From Protonemura montana (Eukaryota > Arthropoda > Insecta > Plecoptera > Nemouridae), in contig OX387603.1 in the NCBI GenBank assembly GCA_947568835.1, positions 24,452,651 through 24,516,650 of the forward strand: a stretch of 64,000 bases of DNA, in the 5' to 3' direction. Of the stretch, positions 23,731 to 37,000 are shown in pieces; position 1 is the stretch's first letter, and each line of letters opens with the position of its first letter. The translations under genes and the position numbers were made by a program. Below the pieces are notes generated by a model that was given only the letters and a program-made list of their open reading frames with translations, did no database searches and was not told where the DNA came from.

Positions 23731-25765
23731 ATTGAACACTATTTTCACCGAAAATATTTCCTGCTCTTTTTCCAGTTTTTAAAAAAGAGTTCTTGCAATA
23801 CCATTGTATCAATCGATGCTGAAATCTCTGTCCTACACTGGGACGTTTTCGCTCTTTAACATCATCGAAACGGGTCAGCACTCAACGTAGAAGTCACCTA
23901 CTCAAGAGTCCGAGGAAAGTGATGGTGCAAGAATTCAGAGGGTCAGGAAACCAGCGGAAAATGATCACAAACATAGTGACAGGCACAGTGTGCCGTTTCT
24001 AAGGATACCGCTTCGATTCCGCTGGAGTAACAGACGTCCCCTGCTCGTATGCAGACGCTGTTAGGTACAAGCTATAGCACACAGGTGGTAATGACCATCG
24101 GCAGAAGTAATTTAAATGGCACAAGATTTACTGACGCTGGGGTCTCGGCCTATCGGGTCACGCAGAGAGTCACCAGCTGGGAAACGAACCCGACGGCCAC
24201 GGCCCCGGCTATGACCGGGACAGACCGGGGCACGAACAAAAGATGCGACTCGCCATACTCTGATAGCGCGGCGTGGCGGTCGTGTTCGCAATTAAATTAA
24301 TGTGCGCATTGCCACGGCGGCACGAATCATGCGCATTAGTCGGTGCCATTCATTACGCGTGGTTCGCCGCATTGCCGCGATGGACCGCGGAAAGGTTTTC
24401 GGGCACAGCTCGTCTCGACAGATGTCGATGCTGAGATAAGATACTGCAGTCGAAGACTTTTTGCGTGGTACGACGTTGTCGATCTCCAAACGCGATTTCT
24501 TGCGATTTCTTTCTCGAATCCATGAAAAATATTCCTAATAACACGTAATCGATTATGATAAATCGCTCGAATTAATGCCTTGTTTATTTTTAAAACAGTT
24601 TTAATTTTATGGGTGTTTCACAAACAGAATAATAACCCACCCGCTCCGCTGCTCCGCACTACATTATAGAAAACGGGATCAAAATGTTAAATTCATTACT
24701 CATGCCGATCCATCCACTAGCCTCCAAGTCTGGTAATAACTAATAACACGGCTCAACGTCGAGGACTCACACACATTAGTGGTGCTTAACTCTGAATAAT
24801 AGCGCCTCGACAGACTTTTTACCAGCGGCCGAGCAATAAATTTCTCACTCCACTAAGTTTGCGCACGGATTTGCCCGAAACAGATCGGACGCAGCCGCTA
24901 ATTGATTGCGATAATAAGCATGATTCGATCCGTCTCATCGGAGTTATTGATATCAGGTCGTGCGGCCATTGGCTGTACGGCCCGAGAGAGCGCTGGACGG
25001 GGTGTCGCGGTGATCGATGCGTTGGCCAGCGCCCGACGGGGCAGGGGTCAAGTCGCGCCACGAATCGAAATCAATTTCGCGGTACGAGCTCGCGGACTAA
25101 AGGGACGCTCGCGTTCTGCGCATGTCCGCGGCGAGGATGATCGCTAATGAGATGATAATTAATTGCGTCTTGGATCGAAATTGATGAGCAGCGAAACGTG
25201 TGTGAAAAATTCTATTGAGAGAAAGAATCGTGTAATCGGTTTGGAGATGTTTTAAATAAAGAAACCATGTTCGAGGCTTAGATCAGTTGATGGCATATGC
25301 TGTCATAGTTTTGAAATGATTGTTTGTACCAACAAATAAACATGCACATACATTGCAAGAGATTTTTACAAAGGATAAAAAGTGGTATTGTGTAAGAGCC
25401 TTGGTAACCCGTACTCTGAGTGGCTCTAAACTATATTTGTACAAAACAAGCCTAAGAACAGGGGACCCAAGAAAATGTTAATAAGTATGCGCTGGTGGAT
25501 GGCCCTATAAGGATTCTTAAAATCAGCCTCGTTGGCAAAGTTTCTCGCTGATGTGCTGAAGCCAAGAGGCGCCGCGACGTCTATATACGACGCATGACCG
25601 CAAGAGCGACCGTCGCGACGCTGGAGTTACTAACACCTTGGCAGATTGCGTGTTGGTAAAATATAAAAATGGTATCAGTAATTGGCAAGGAGCCTTGTCT
25701 ACTAGCTTTGGTACACTTCTTTCCCCATTCAAAGACGTTGCAGTTATGGCAAAAAGGTCACTGAC

Positions 25766-25900
25766 ACTTTAATATTAGGAACACTAATAACTCTCAACGA
25801 TTGGTGCCCAACCAGGGACTCGAACCCTGATCTCCGTCTGTCACGGATGTTGCTCTAACCAATTGAGCTACTTGCAAGTGGCATTTTTGAGAGGACTTTA
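25766..25900 (-). mobile_element. Foldback element with tRNA-like core, copy 2
   Basis: This is a minus-strand copy. The arm at 25766-25802 (diverged) follows the tRNA 3' end, and the word CTCAAAAATGCCACTTGC lies on its 5' side as in copy 1. The core at about 25802-25877 is the best preserved of the set: its T arm CAGGG-TTCGAGT-CCCTG (25813-25829) is a perfect five-pair stem, and the D arm reads AGCTCAATTGGTTAGAGC. The acceptor strands still fail to pair. The outer hairpin on the 5' side is not found next to this copy. Confidence 0.7.
25802..25877 (-). pseudogene. tRNA-like core of foldback copy 2
   Basis: A and B boxes are intact by eye, and the T stem is perfect. The anticodon region ATCCG-TGACAGA-CGGAG gives four good pairs, but the base before the would-be anticodon is G instead of the near-invariant U33. 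Without a paired acceptor stem it is best read as a tRNA-derived polymerase III unit in a mobile element. Confidence 0.6.
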
Positions 25901-26043
25901 CCGTGCATTTGTTGAGATAGGTGGATCTTCAAGAAGACGAACCATGCGGCTGTGCATTTCAGTGACGCTATACTGCGTCACATCTATTCAATCTCCAGTA
26001 ACTTAAATCTGTCGTTGGGTACGTTTTATGCCATGCAATATTA

Positions 26044-26125
26044 TTAAAATTGCAAATTCTTGCAATGGGCAGAGTATTTTATTGTTAAGATGACCAATAA
26101 CTTCTCAAAAATTGGTGTGCAACAC
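26044..26125 (-). mobile_element. Foldback element fragment, copy 4
   Basis: The outer hairpin ATTGCAA-ATTC-TTGCAAT (26049-26066, perfect stem) is followed by an arm (TATTTTATTGTTAAGATGAC onwards) and then by ATTGGTGTGCAAC. That last word matches the reverse complement of the tRNA 3' end in copy 2 at 11 of 13 positions. This makes it the 3' end of a minus-oriented element cut off inside the core. It shows that the hairpin can cap the 3' side as well as the 5' side. Confidence 0.6.
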
Positions 26126-26451
26126 TGAAACTGTTGTTGTAGCGATATTTTTACATAAAAATCAGCAACGCGGGGCCGAGAATCTTACTAAACTATGACT
26201 CTAAGTTTGTATGAACTGTAAGGGATGACGGGCTTGGCAGAATGTTGCGTCCAATTAGATGAAGCTATCGGAAAGTCACAAGTCACCAGCATGATAATAG
26301 TGCTTGGCTTGTGTGCACCATGCAGTGAAACGCCCCTGGGTCTGATCATCGCCGCAGTGCAGCTCATGATGAATATGCAATACGGACCGGCGATCAATCC
26401 ATGAACCAGGGTGTGAACAATAGCTAACTGCAACGTGCAACGCGATATGCA

Positions 26452-26489
26452 CCCACCGCGCTAATGCACTTCGCGATTAGCGCGGTGGG
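26452..26489. repeat. Perfect 14-bp inverted repeat
   Basis: CCCACCGCGCTAAT and ATTAGCGCGGTGGG are exact reverse complements around a ten-base spacer. It is the longest perfect hairpin I found in the window. Confidence 0.9.
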
Positions 26490-26628
26490 CGACAAAAATG
26501 CACCGCGTCGCTCAACGCGCTAACTTCATACTCGTGAGCGAATCGTGTGTGAATAATGAGACGATTCGTGGAAAATATCGTCTACAAAGACATTATAACC
26601 ACTGGCTTTCACGGGGTAAGTAATCACT

Positions 26629-26666
26629 GTGATTATTTCACGTATTAAACTGTGTGAAATAATTAC
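26629..26666. repeat. 13-bp inverted repeat (one mismatch)
   Basis: GTGATTATTTCAC and GTGAAATAATTAC pair at 12 of 13 positions around a 12-base spacer. It lies 140 bp from the 14-bp inverted repeat at 26452-26489. Confidence 0.8.
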
Positions 26667-27720
26667 CCCTTCGGCCTGCCATGGCCCCAGTATCGTACGT
26701 TATCGCTGTGAAGACTAATTTTCCATTTGTTTTCCAGCTAACTGTCCGTCAAACTGACAATGAGGGTGGGACAGAGACAGAGAGAGCGCATGCCCACCAA
26801 GGGCCGTTTTCATACGTACCAGCGCGCTGCGTGTGTTTAAATTACGAAGCTATCTGTGTGCTGGCTCGCGGCAGTTATTAACATGAACTTATGGCTGGGA
26901 GCATTGTGTGAGAAGTAACAACTTATTATTAATAATATCTTAAAGATGAGGATTATTTTACGGAACAGGTTTCCTTGGCGCAGCGCGAAGAAATTATTAT
27001 AAACAAGCTTATTCATTCTCGTATCACGAAAAAGCTTGCCTATATAGGTAACTAATTAAAAAGTCCGTCATTTTTTTCACCAACGCTTCCTCGGCGTCGA
27101 GCCACGGCGTTCTGATGTCTCAACTAAAGGCGAGGGCGTGCAACACCCAACGCAATAAACATGTACGCACCACCGCATGGCCGAACTTTATTGGCATTGG
27201 GACGCGAAATAATTGTGTTGGCAATATGTAATTAAATTTCCCGCTGCAGGTCGATAGAGCGATGCTTTTCAAATAAACTAAAAGGTGATAGGAGGAGGAA
27301 CGAGGATCGGACCTTGAGTCGGTGATGTCGAAGAAAACCCTGGCCGTGGCTGCAGCAGAGGGAGAAGCTCTTGAAATAAGTCTGCTAAAGGAATCGGACC
27401 AAAGGAACACAGTTTGGTCTTGAGAAATATAACTATTTCCAGAATAGATAAGCACGGCTAGTTCAATGGCGCCCTAACATAGCATGCTTTGCCTCTCCGA
27501 TTTGTGGATCAAAATGGCGAAACAAATATAGCAAATGGTGACGACGCTCCAATCTTTCAGTTTTTCGTCATCCACAGACCTTCCCGGACCTCCCAGCTAC
27601 GGAAAAACACAGCCACCATCTGCATCCAAGCTTAAAATGCACCCACAGTTGCATGGTAACAGCGATGGCAGCGCCATAACTCGCCGCAACATGCGTAACG
27701 CACACGCAAAACGCATGTCC

Positions 27721-27743
27721 ACACACACACACACACACACACA
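27721..27743. repeat. (AC)n microsatellite
   Basis: About eleven AC units. Confidence 0.95.
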
Positions 27744-30700
27744 TTCGGGTAGCAGAGATTGCCATGCCGAGTGTGTGCACGTTGATGTGATAAGACGTCT
27801 CGAAAGACGTGTGCTGGTTCGGGAATGTCTCGCAGAGCGCAAGTCCAATGCCGCACCCCAAGAGAACATCGCAGACGTAGAGCGACTCGGGAATAATAAG
27901 ATGTCATATTATAATACGTATGTATACCTGTGCGTGTATTGTTTTAAATATAAATGGTGCTGCTCGCTGCAGACGGACATAAACCATCGTGTAAAGATGG
28001 CTGCTGTATTTGCTTGACATGAAGGTGGAATTAATTTCATGTCGCCTGTGCTCGTCTTATTCTAATCGAAGTCCTGTCAACCAAGCCAAGGGAAAGACGT
28101 GGCTTCTCGTATGAAATTAGTAAACACACAGGTTTCTGGGGTGTCACATAATCCCGAACTTCTTTCGCGATCCCCGAAATAAAGCGAATCAACTTACTTC
28201 ATTATATCAAAGAAACGAAACGAGAAGGAAACTCTGCAGCGGTGCGTCTGTCTCAGAAGCCAACACCTTCAATTCAAACAGCCAATTTAACTTTTCCCCT
28301 CGCGCGCGAAGACGCATCGCAAGACGCCATAAAAACTTTACCATTCGTTCCCATCATCAGCCGCCGCACCGCCTCGCATCCCATCATTTCCCTTTTTTTA
28401 TTATGTATAGTTGTTCGTAGTAAATTCGATTTGAAATCGAGTGGAAGTATAACAAGCAGTTAACTAGTCCCAGTGTTTGCCTCCGCTTCTCCGAGTCGGC
28501 GTTGTGATGAGATTGCAGACTCCCTTTGGTTCGAAAGCCCTACGAGCAGCGTGCGCGTCGACCAGCTCATTTCAAGGGCCATTTCGTGACCAACACTCAC
28601 CAATTTACAGGCAGGGCTCGACAAAAGTTTAATGGGATCAGCTAACCTGCAAATTGCCAGCGCTGGGCGCGCACGTAACCGCACGCATACTAACTTCCAT
28701 GCGGAGCCAGATGGTTATTTTTACAAAGATAGGAAATTTAAATTAACTGTTTTCCCACTGTCGTGAGTTGTTTGTGCGCCGAATTGGTTACATGACAACT
28801 TCACGTTCGTTCTCGCGGAAAGAAGATTGTTCTGTTCTCATTTGAAAAAAAAAGGCTGATTGTTTTGAAAACCCCTGTTTTTCGTCGAGTCTCGAGTACA
28901 ATACTGCTGAGAGTGAAGCTCGGAATTGATTGTCGATGACTTTCGTTGGCTGGCGCGATTGCCCGCACCAGTAGATCGGGACTCGGGAGACGATTCCGAG
29001 TTTTTCTACAATCGACAAATATCTTCCCCGCGAGCACACAATGAACGATCGGCGAGAAAAAAACAATCGGCGTTCACGTTAAGATCCGTATAAACGCGAC
29101 GGAGCGCAAGAAAAGCGCTCGACAATGCCGAGATCGCTGACTGCGATTGTCTCCCGTCCAGACACGTACCAAGCAATTACTTCTTGCCCGAGCATTGAAT
29201 GCTGGGGGGGCCAATGACTAACACTAACATCTTAGGCTCAGCTTAGCTCAAGTATGAATACAATCTCAAGTCTCAACATACGGATGTCACCTTGCTTGGT
29301 GGACCCAACTCTTATAAGCAATGGCGTAGCTATATGATACCCACTTTATCACGGCAAATACCTGTCCGGAGGTTTCATCGAAGAAGACAGTTAAAAAATG
29401 AGTGTGAACCTATTTGGTTGCCAACTTCAGCGAAATCTAACCTGGGTTCCCATGGGTTTTGAGCTTTTGAGTCACGAGCTTTGGCCTCGACGCACATGCT
29501 AAACACCCAAGAGTCCGAACAATAATTAATAGTTGACGTAATTGAGTCCAGATAATGAATGAGGCAATACTCGATGGCCAGTGTGTAGTATTGTGGGCGT
29601 GCCGATAGTCGTCAACAGATGAGCAATGATAAGACGGTTTTACGTCTTCTGGGCAGTGACCCGAACCTCCCAAGTTTGGGACTAGGGATCATAACTCAGT
29701 CATGTGAGTAAAGATTTTCCCAAAACGTGTTGTGTGTGTGCCTTGTTGCTATACCACACACTAAAATTAGCTCGCCATTTAGTTATGAGCACAGGCAGCA
29801 CGATATGCAGAACTGACGAAAGCAAATCTATTCTTGCACCAACATGCCCACTGATTGCAGATTTCATTATTATTTAGCGTTGCAAGTTGTAACTCTTGCG
29901 ATTATTATACTAACAATAAAATTGGAGTACACGCTGAACTTGCCCGAGACAATTAAATGAAACTCAGTGCTGGTTTTACTCGAGTGGTTGAAGGGCAAAT
30001 AATACTTGGTGACAGTGACCTTGTCGGAGACGTATACTACCTACCCGACCAAACAAATTGAAACAACCCCGGTCAGTGAGTTTGAGGTTTAGTCTTTGAT
30101 CGCGAGATTGTCAAAATGTCTGAGAAAATCCATAATATTGTGGAATGTTTCACTAAAAAGGCATAAGACTTTTAAATATGTAAGAGAAGAGGATCTAGAA
30201 AAGTTTTTCATACCACGCACAACTCAATCATCTATAGTTTGTTTGATATCAGTCCCTAGTCTAGACCGGCCAAATAACTCGGATCACAATTCGATTTCTA
30301 CGTGGAGAAATACCGTCGCTGACAATTGGTCTGGGCACTGCATCGGTGGTATAATTACTCCATGGGGCCACCCCCCCCGCGAATCGCCACGGGCGCCTTG
30401 TTAATCGAAACGATGCACTTTCAATGGGTCGAGCATTAAAATGGAACGGGGGCCCCAGTGCCACATCAAACATCGCGGCGGGGCGCCGTCTCGCACAACC
30501 AACACACATTGTATCCACGCTTTGTTACAATCAGATTGCGTGACGAAAGTATGAGTGATAGGTCCGATTGCATTGTCAGCTTAGACAGTGGCGAGGTGTA
30601 TATGAAAATGCGAAAGTTGATTTGGTTAATGAAGCCCTTACGGAGCCAAGCCAATCGTAAATAGGGGCATGATATTATGTTGAAATCCCAAGCAAATATG

Positions 30701-33700
30701 ATAGCAAGCGATTTCAAGAATTGCCTCGTAACAATGAATGCAATATTTATAAAGAGATGGTAAAAATAATTAAGATTCACCTACCAGTTTTGCAGCTGGA
30801 CATTTCTTCATACGACTTGCTATGGAGCACTACCTGCAAATATGCGACAACCCCTCGTCGACGCGATCAAAATGAAGACTGACCGCTCGGCCAGCTAGTC
30901 AAGCACCCTTTAGAACTATATCACAGGATTGCTCATGCGAAAAATGACCCTTATCGGCATTACCGACCGTAATTAGCGATGGGTTGTCGTTTGATCTATG
31001 ACCTCGAAAACTAGAACGAACGCAGCGTATTTACGAAATTCCTTACCTTTTCTGTCAGCAGTAAAAATATCGATCTATACTCAATGAAAGAGTACAGAAA
31101 CGTTCATATTGGCATGAAACAACATAATTCAAAGTGCATAATTGCATATTTGGACCTCTTCTCACATATTGATTTAAGAAATGATTTTGCGTTTTATTTT
31201 CAAATATTCGTACCAATAAGTTTGTGATAAGATTGTAGCATAAATGTGAATATAAGAACAGGTACAGTGCATGTTTCAACACAAACCTGAAGCAGTTCTT
31301 AAGGTTTACCTACCTGATTGTTCCAAAGTTCTAATGCATCAGAAACAAATCAAGTATCAAATGCAATATGTTATAAAATACAAATCGATGCAATGAGGTA
31401 AGCTATGGATTTTTTTCCAATTATTGTTCCAGTTCAGCAGGGTTGTTGAGTGGTAAGGAATGTCCAGTGGAAGCAGAGGACACGCTGCATTCGAAGGAGA
31501 GGTCAAGAGACGGTGACAGCAAGCTTCGCCGGAAGCCAGGGACACGGATCGACGTCTGCCGAGGATACTGATGACCTCAACTCGGTTTCCCACCAACTTC
31601 TTGGCTTTGTCCCAGACCGAGGCGTTGCAGGGAACACCACCTAAGGGACGGAGTGGGAAACCTGCAGCGACGGTGACAGAATACACAGCTAAATTCGTAT
31701 TTTGCGAACATCTTGGGCATTTACAAGCAGAGATGGATAAGTAAAAATGGGATTAACATGGAACTTTTTTTATGTTATTTTATTCAAAAACTCTCTCACA
31801 TCAAAAATTAATCGTAATAACCATTGATCATATTATTTTAATGTTAAGGAGTTATGAAAAAACACATCCTGACAAGTTGTAAAAAGTTTCCTAACAGTTA
31901 TATAGGCACCATAAGTTTGTTGAAATCATTTCCCCTCTGGTCTTGTCTTGTCGAGGACGCGAATCTCTGGAACACTATGGCCGCGTGATCGAGGGACGTG
32001 AGAAATCGGGAACGCAAAGGTGTGGAAAGGTGCCGCCGGCCCCATTGTGGCCGACTGACTCCAAGGTGTCCCGAATCAGTCAGTGTCGAGCCCAAAAGAG
32101 CACCGCTGCTGCGACAGGGAGACGCCGACCAGGTCTCATTGAATCGTAAGGCCAGCAGACTAATATCTCGATCACTCTTCGATGCCGATGAAAGGAGTCA
32201 CAAATCGGCGTGCCAGCCCGACACAAGTCTGTGAATAGTCTGCTGGTGATATTTGATATGGAAATCAGACGGAGATTTTCAGTTTCAGTTATTCCTGCCC
32301 CGACAAGACGCATTTTAACAGTTGACAAATACATTGTATATAATATAAAGTTTCAGATCGTATAAAATAGAGTAACATTTAAATATTATTCGTTTTTGTT
32401 CGCTGAAGGACTTTTTTCGATGTAAAAAAAAAAACAATATCTCGTAAGCTGTTATTACCTGCTATTTCACACCACACGACCACTTGGCATGCAAAGCTAC
32501 AGAAAAACATAATTCTATTTATCGATTATCGTATAGTAACATAATTTAATGTGATTACTACCTAATCGTCTAGGCTAGAAGTAAAAGATTAGATTAGCAA
32601 TATAGGTGTGCAAAATGGATCTCCATGTGTGGGTTCTAACAACTTAGGACCGTGGCTTGTGCAGGAAAGTTTTCTGACGCCAGTTCTATTTCCCCCGAAG
32701 ATTTCTTGCGAAGGACGAAGTTAACTATTGTGAAAATCAAGGCGGTGATTGGTTTCAAAGGCCATATCGATCTATTAATGTAATATCCGATAATTGATAG
32801 CTATATAATAAATTCATTCATGTTTAGCTCGGTTGGAACTAAACTCAGTTCGATTGGTTAAAATTCGCAAAGTAGACAACGATGTCTACTGTTTCTTGGA
32901 AACATCCTTTGGAGATCCTTTCTCTAAGCTCACTAATTACTCGCTCGTTAATAAGCTCGGTACATCAACACGGCACCCACTTCGCACTTATTTCGTTTTC
33001 GAAAACACTACATTTTAGTCGCGAAAGTCGCAACGTCAAGTGTAAAATACATTCCCTGTCGGCAATCTAGAACGACCCACCGCAAATTAATCAAACTTCT
33101 AGTTCCTACTCTGATTCTGAGATCGCTCAGCGAATCCTGAATAATTTCCATACTCGATACAGTTCGAAAGTAGTGGTCGCTCACTCGAGTTAACGTATTA
33201 GTAAATTATAAATATTTTCAATAAAAAATATACTAACAAATTGAAAACTTTCGTATATAACTACGTGTTAAAAATGTCCTCATTACTCTAGAAAATAATA
33301 ATTACAACGCAAAGATTTCGCGCGACGGCGACCACGACATGGCGGCGTCAGCGTCGCGCGTGGCAGATTTGCACGCAGCCTCGCGACTGCGAATCCCTCT
33401 ACCGAAGGACTATTTGAATTATTATCTCTTTCGTTCGTTTCGGTGCCGATCTACCATCTATAGCCACGCGTTTCTACACAATTCAAGGGACAGCGATCGT
33501 GCAAAGGAAACCATCCACCAATCAAATTGTGGGACTATTTCCGCTAAACATTGCCCCTAATTATGAACGAAAACATTACACCGGCTACCTCTAAGCGCTT
33601 GATTGTCATCGCCGACAAAAAAGCAGATTAAGTGATATACAAGATGCAACTTACCCGAGAGCCTCTCACCGCTCCAACCTTTCTGCAACCTCCCTTGCCC

Positions 33701-33818
33701 CACGAGGCTCTCATCCCTTCAAGGCGTATTTCAAGATCAGTCTCAATCAAATCATCTCAACCCAGCGCCAATTGTTCGGCCCAGGAGCTATTCAGGTAAC
33801 TTCGGCTGCGCGGCTGCG

Positions 33819-34077
33819 CTAGATCGGCGGTGAACCGCGCAGATAACGCAGCTGCGGCGTCATCGAGAAGTTGGCGGTGTTCATCTTGTTGCAGCAATGT
33901 GGCTCCAGGAGGCAGGCGACGCAGAGCAGTGCTACCATAGCCAGTTGAAACGGCAGCGCCGAGCGCATGATACGCCACAGCCACGACCGGCTCTTGTCCG
34001 GGTCATCATCGTCGTCGTCTGGAGAGACGTTCAGCTGTGCGCCCAGCATCTGTCGAGGGCTGGGAGACCGTCGGATC
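33819..34077 (-). CDS. klar: klar last exon with the KASH domain
   Basis: The acceptor CTCTGTTCACAG|G at 34078 is in phase with exon I, and the stop TAG is at 33821-33819. The exon gives an acidic run of six Asp (1071-1076), then SWLWRIMRSALPFQ, a membrane span (about 1091-1108, LAMVALLCVACLL) and a luminal tail of about 28 residues. Cys1113 lies 23 residues before the C-terminus, the position of the conserved KASH cysteine that can form a disulfide with SUN. The tail carries QLRYLRG and ends SPPI, where the usual ending is PPP plus one residue, so one proline is replaced. Confidence 0.95.
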
Positions 34078-37000
34078 CTGTGAACAGAGGGGGTGGGAGG
34101 TCAGATACTGGTCGGAGACGTCGTGGTCGATTTGGGGCAATGGCACCGTCGTCGCTTAGGTCCTGCTTGTCGATCTCGTCTCTGTCTCATTACTGAGTGG
34201 GCGCACCTTGGAGATCCTACCCACACTAGCTACCACATTAGATGGTAACTTGAAATCTTTGATGCGTTAGTAATCCTATTGCAGAGGACATCGCGAGGTA
34301 ACGATAGCAACGGTGGTTGGTGTCCACCTATAAACCAGACAGTCTCGGCGAATCATTAGGGCGCCCTCCAAGATGAGGTGTGTTGGCGCAGTTAGCAGTT
34401 CAACACGATGTTACAACGTTAATTGCATGATGTTGCGCGCCGCGTGAGAGATTGGACGTGGGCGATAATTCAGCGAGATGTCATCGTTTTTGTCAGATGC
34501 CCACCAACGGCACAGTTCCTGATTTTTAAAACGGTCATTCCCATTCCGCGCGAAGCCGTAGACAACATAATACAGCCCATGCTCCTTCTTTGCTGTTGCC
34601 CGCGCTGAATTCTTTGCTTGTTTAATTTCGCATTTACGAAATTTACGCACACGCTAAAAACTGCCCAAAAGAGGGTCGCAACTCAAAACTAACCGCCCTT
34701 CGTAATGAGACGCGTGCGCGTTAACGCACCGAGCGCAGGGTGATTACGCCACGGGGAGTAATGCGTGCCGTTATGCGTACGTGTTGGCACCGGGCAGAGC
34801 GCGGCGATTGCTGGCCCACATCCCGGGCCAGTGCGCAGCGCATTCCGCGGCGAAAAAATGCACGCGCTAAGCGCCGTAAAAAACTAACAATGTGTCGGGA
34901 AGTTTTTGGGCGCGCGTGATATTTACGACGACCCCATCGAAAGTACCTACGACGTTTATCTTTAGCTGTAAATAATTTCCAGTATTTTCTTTTCAACTGT
35001 TCGAAATCATCATTAAAATAACACATTCAAATACTTTTTAATGGTGGTGGTCAGCGGAGATGATTTAGAATGTGGCCACGTTGGATGCTTAAATGTCACG
35101 TGGAAGACACTTTCGAGGGTATCATAAAGACACGAAAAGAAAATATAAAATTGTTGATCGATTGCATCGCCGCAGTGCAGTTTCACGCTCGGCTCACAAA
35201 ACACATCTCATGAATCCATCGCCTGTCATCTTCCAAATCCGGCTGCCGGTGACTCCACGAAGCTGGCTTCGAACGGGCACACTTCGTTAGAACTGCACGC
35301 GATGGCCATTGATCGGCGTCGGAATGCGAGGCGTCCCGACGCCGCCCCATGCACGTCGCGACGTCGCTGCCTTCACGTCCTTAACTAGCCTGTAATGACG
35401 CGGCTGTTGCGGCCGCCGCGATGCATAGAAAGCACCGGTTTAGCGGCGGCGTCAGCGTCGGAAAACGCCGCCGGCGTCCGAAACCCACCAACACCCGGCG
35501 AGATGAAATTTCGGAAATTTCATTACAAAAATCATGCCGCCCGCCCGCGCCGGGGGCGTTTTATGCAAAGAAAAAGCGATACGTTTTGGGCAAAAAGTCG
35601 GCTCATGCATACACGGAATTAATGGGCAAGTTCTCGCGCATTTGAATACGGCTCAGCCGAGTCTTGTGACGGTTTCGCTATGTTGAAAGTTGAAAGTCCA
35701 AAGTTGAAAATTGTGTATTGTCTGACGCGGCTGATTGGTACGGTCCTCGGCCATCGACACGCATGCCTCAGAAGTGTTACGTACGCACAATACTGCGTAC
35801 CGCACGGCCATCCTCCCGCTCTATCACGGACCACACAGAGTGAGGGAAGCCAGCACACAAAGTTAATAAGTAATCGAATTTAATTTACTTTTACCACAGC
35901 TCGGCTATAATTATACACTCCCAGTGCCTCCTTTTGTTGCGCTGGGTCGCAGTGCGAGGGGCGTACCGGCGTTAGGTTCCCGGCACCCGGACATCTTCTC
36001 AGAGGTCGCAGCCGTTTCGACCGTCGACAGGGAAACTCGTGTATTACAGACAAAATGCAAACCTCTTTGTGCTCTTGTAAAGGCAGGGTATGAAAGATGA
36101 CAAAGTTTAATGCGCTTTTCTCAAAGCTGTCTTTTTATGAGGCGATCAGAAACATACACAATTAAAAGCGGAGCTGATGAGAAACGAATTAGTAAAGATA
36201 AAAAGAAGCCGATGCACGATATTCGAAGTGAACTGTTATGCTAATTCACCTGTCACGACTAATTCTAATCTTCCTGGTTTATTACACGTATCGGATTAAT
36301 TCCAGATTACTAATTAACAGTATTTATATGTGACTTTCGATTCGATATATGTTTCACAATGCGTGCCACTTTAATTCCAGGTTCCGCCGAGGCAAGGGAT
36401 TATGTTACCGAGAAGAAAAACCGCAGACAAAAAATCATAATTAATTGTCCTTCTTCTAGAGAAGTAAAAATACCGACAATTTAAAACTATCAAGATTTGA
36501 ATAAACTTTTCGGTTAATTAAATGTCAATAAATTAAGAAGCCTCCGATGCATGTAAACCGGGCGGCAGGCGGAACACCTTTGATAGAACCCCCCCTTCGA
36601 GCTCCGAAATACTCGAAGCAGCGGCGTCTCTAATTTACAAACGATATTAATGCCATTAATTTGTTATTCAATTGCACACGGGGGTCGCGTCACGTCGCGC
36701 CGCAGGTTCTAGGTGAACTACAAAACAACCCTAATCATTCACCCCCGCCGTGCCTAATCGGGCGCTCACAAAAACCAACTCCTGGACGGGTGCGATTTAT
36801 CCTGACGCAGACTACGTGGCCATCTCTCGAAAAACTCTTACAGCACAGAGGTATAAAACGACTCGATATGATCATGGATCATGGAGCATGTTGTTTTGGT
36901 ACTGGTCGGGAACCTCCATAAGCCTTGTAACTGAATTCCGAGCAATATCATTCGTTACTCGTTCCATAAAAACAACACAGACAGTCCCATGATGCCTTTG

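Larger units (their letters stand above)
26126..33818. other. Intergenic stretch downstream of the KASH gene, no recognised gene
   Basis: It includes the 3' UTR of the KASH gene for an unknown distance left of 33819. TTTATT (AATAAA on the minus strand) occurs near 31777 and elsewhere, but I cannot choose a poly(A) site. The 31440-31690 and 31940-32240 patches are GC-richer with short open frames on both strands and no recognisable protein. The rest is AT-rich, with an (AC)n tract and two inverted repeats listed separately. Confidence 0.45.

Noticed and set aside
29870-29935. Possible fifth foldback copy (TTGCAAG...CTTGCGATTATTAT)
   Set aside because: The hairpin is imperfect, and the arm-like word AACAATAAAATT lies on the wrong side relative to the other copies.
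31357-31686. Minus-strand 109-codon frame in a GC-richer patch left of klar
   Set aside because: No recognised motif. Splice-like CAG/GT words are present but do not connect to klar, which already ends in a KASH domain and stop.
33339-33560. Plus-strand frame MAASASRVADLHAASRLRI... just downstream of klar
   Set aside because: The ATG context is good, but the sequence is an alanine/arginine-rich product of a CpG patch and loses protein character after about 25 codons. It more likely lies in the klar 3' UTR region on the other strand.
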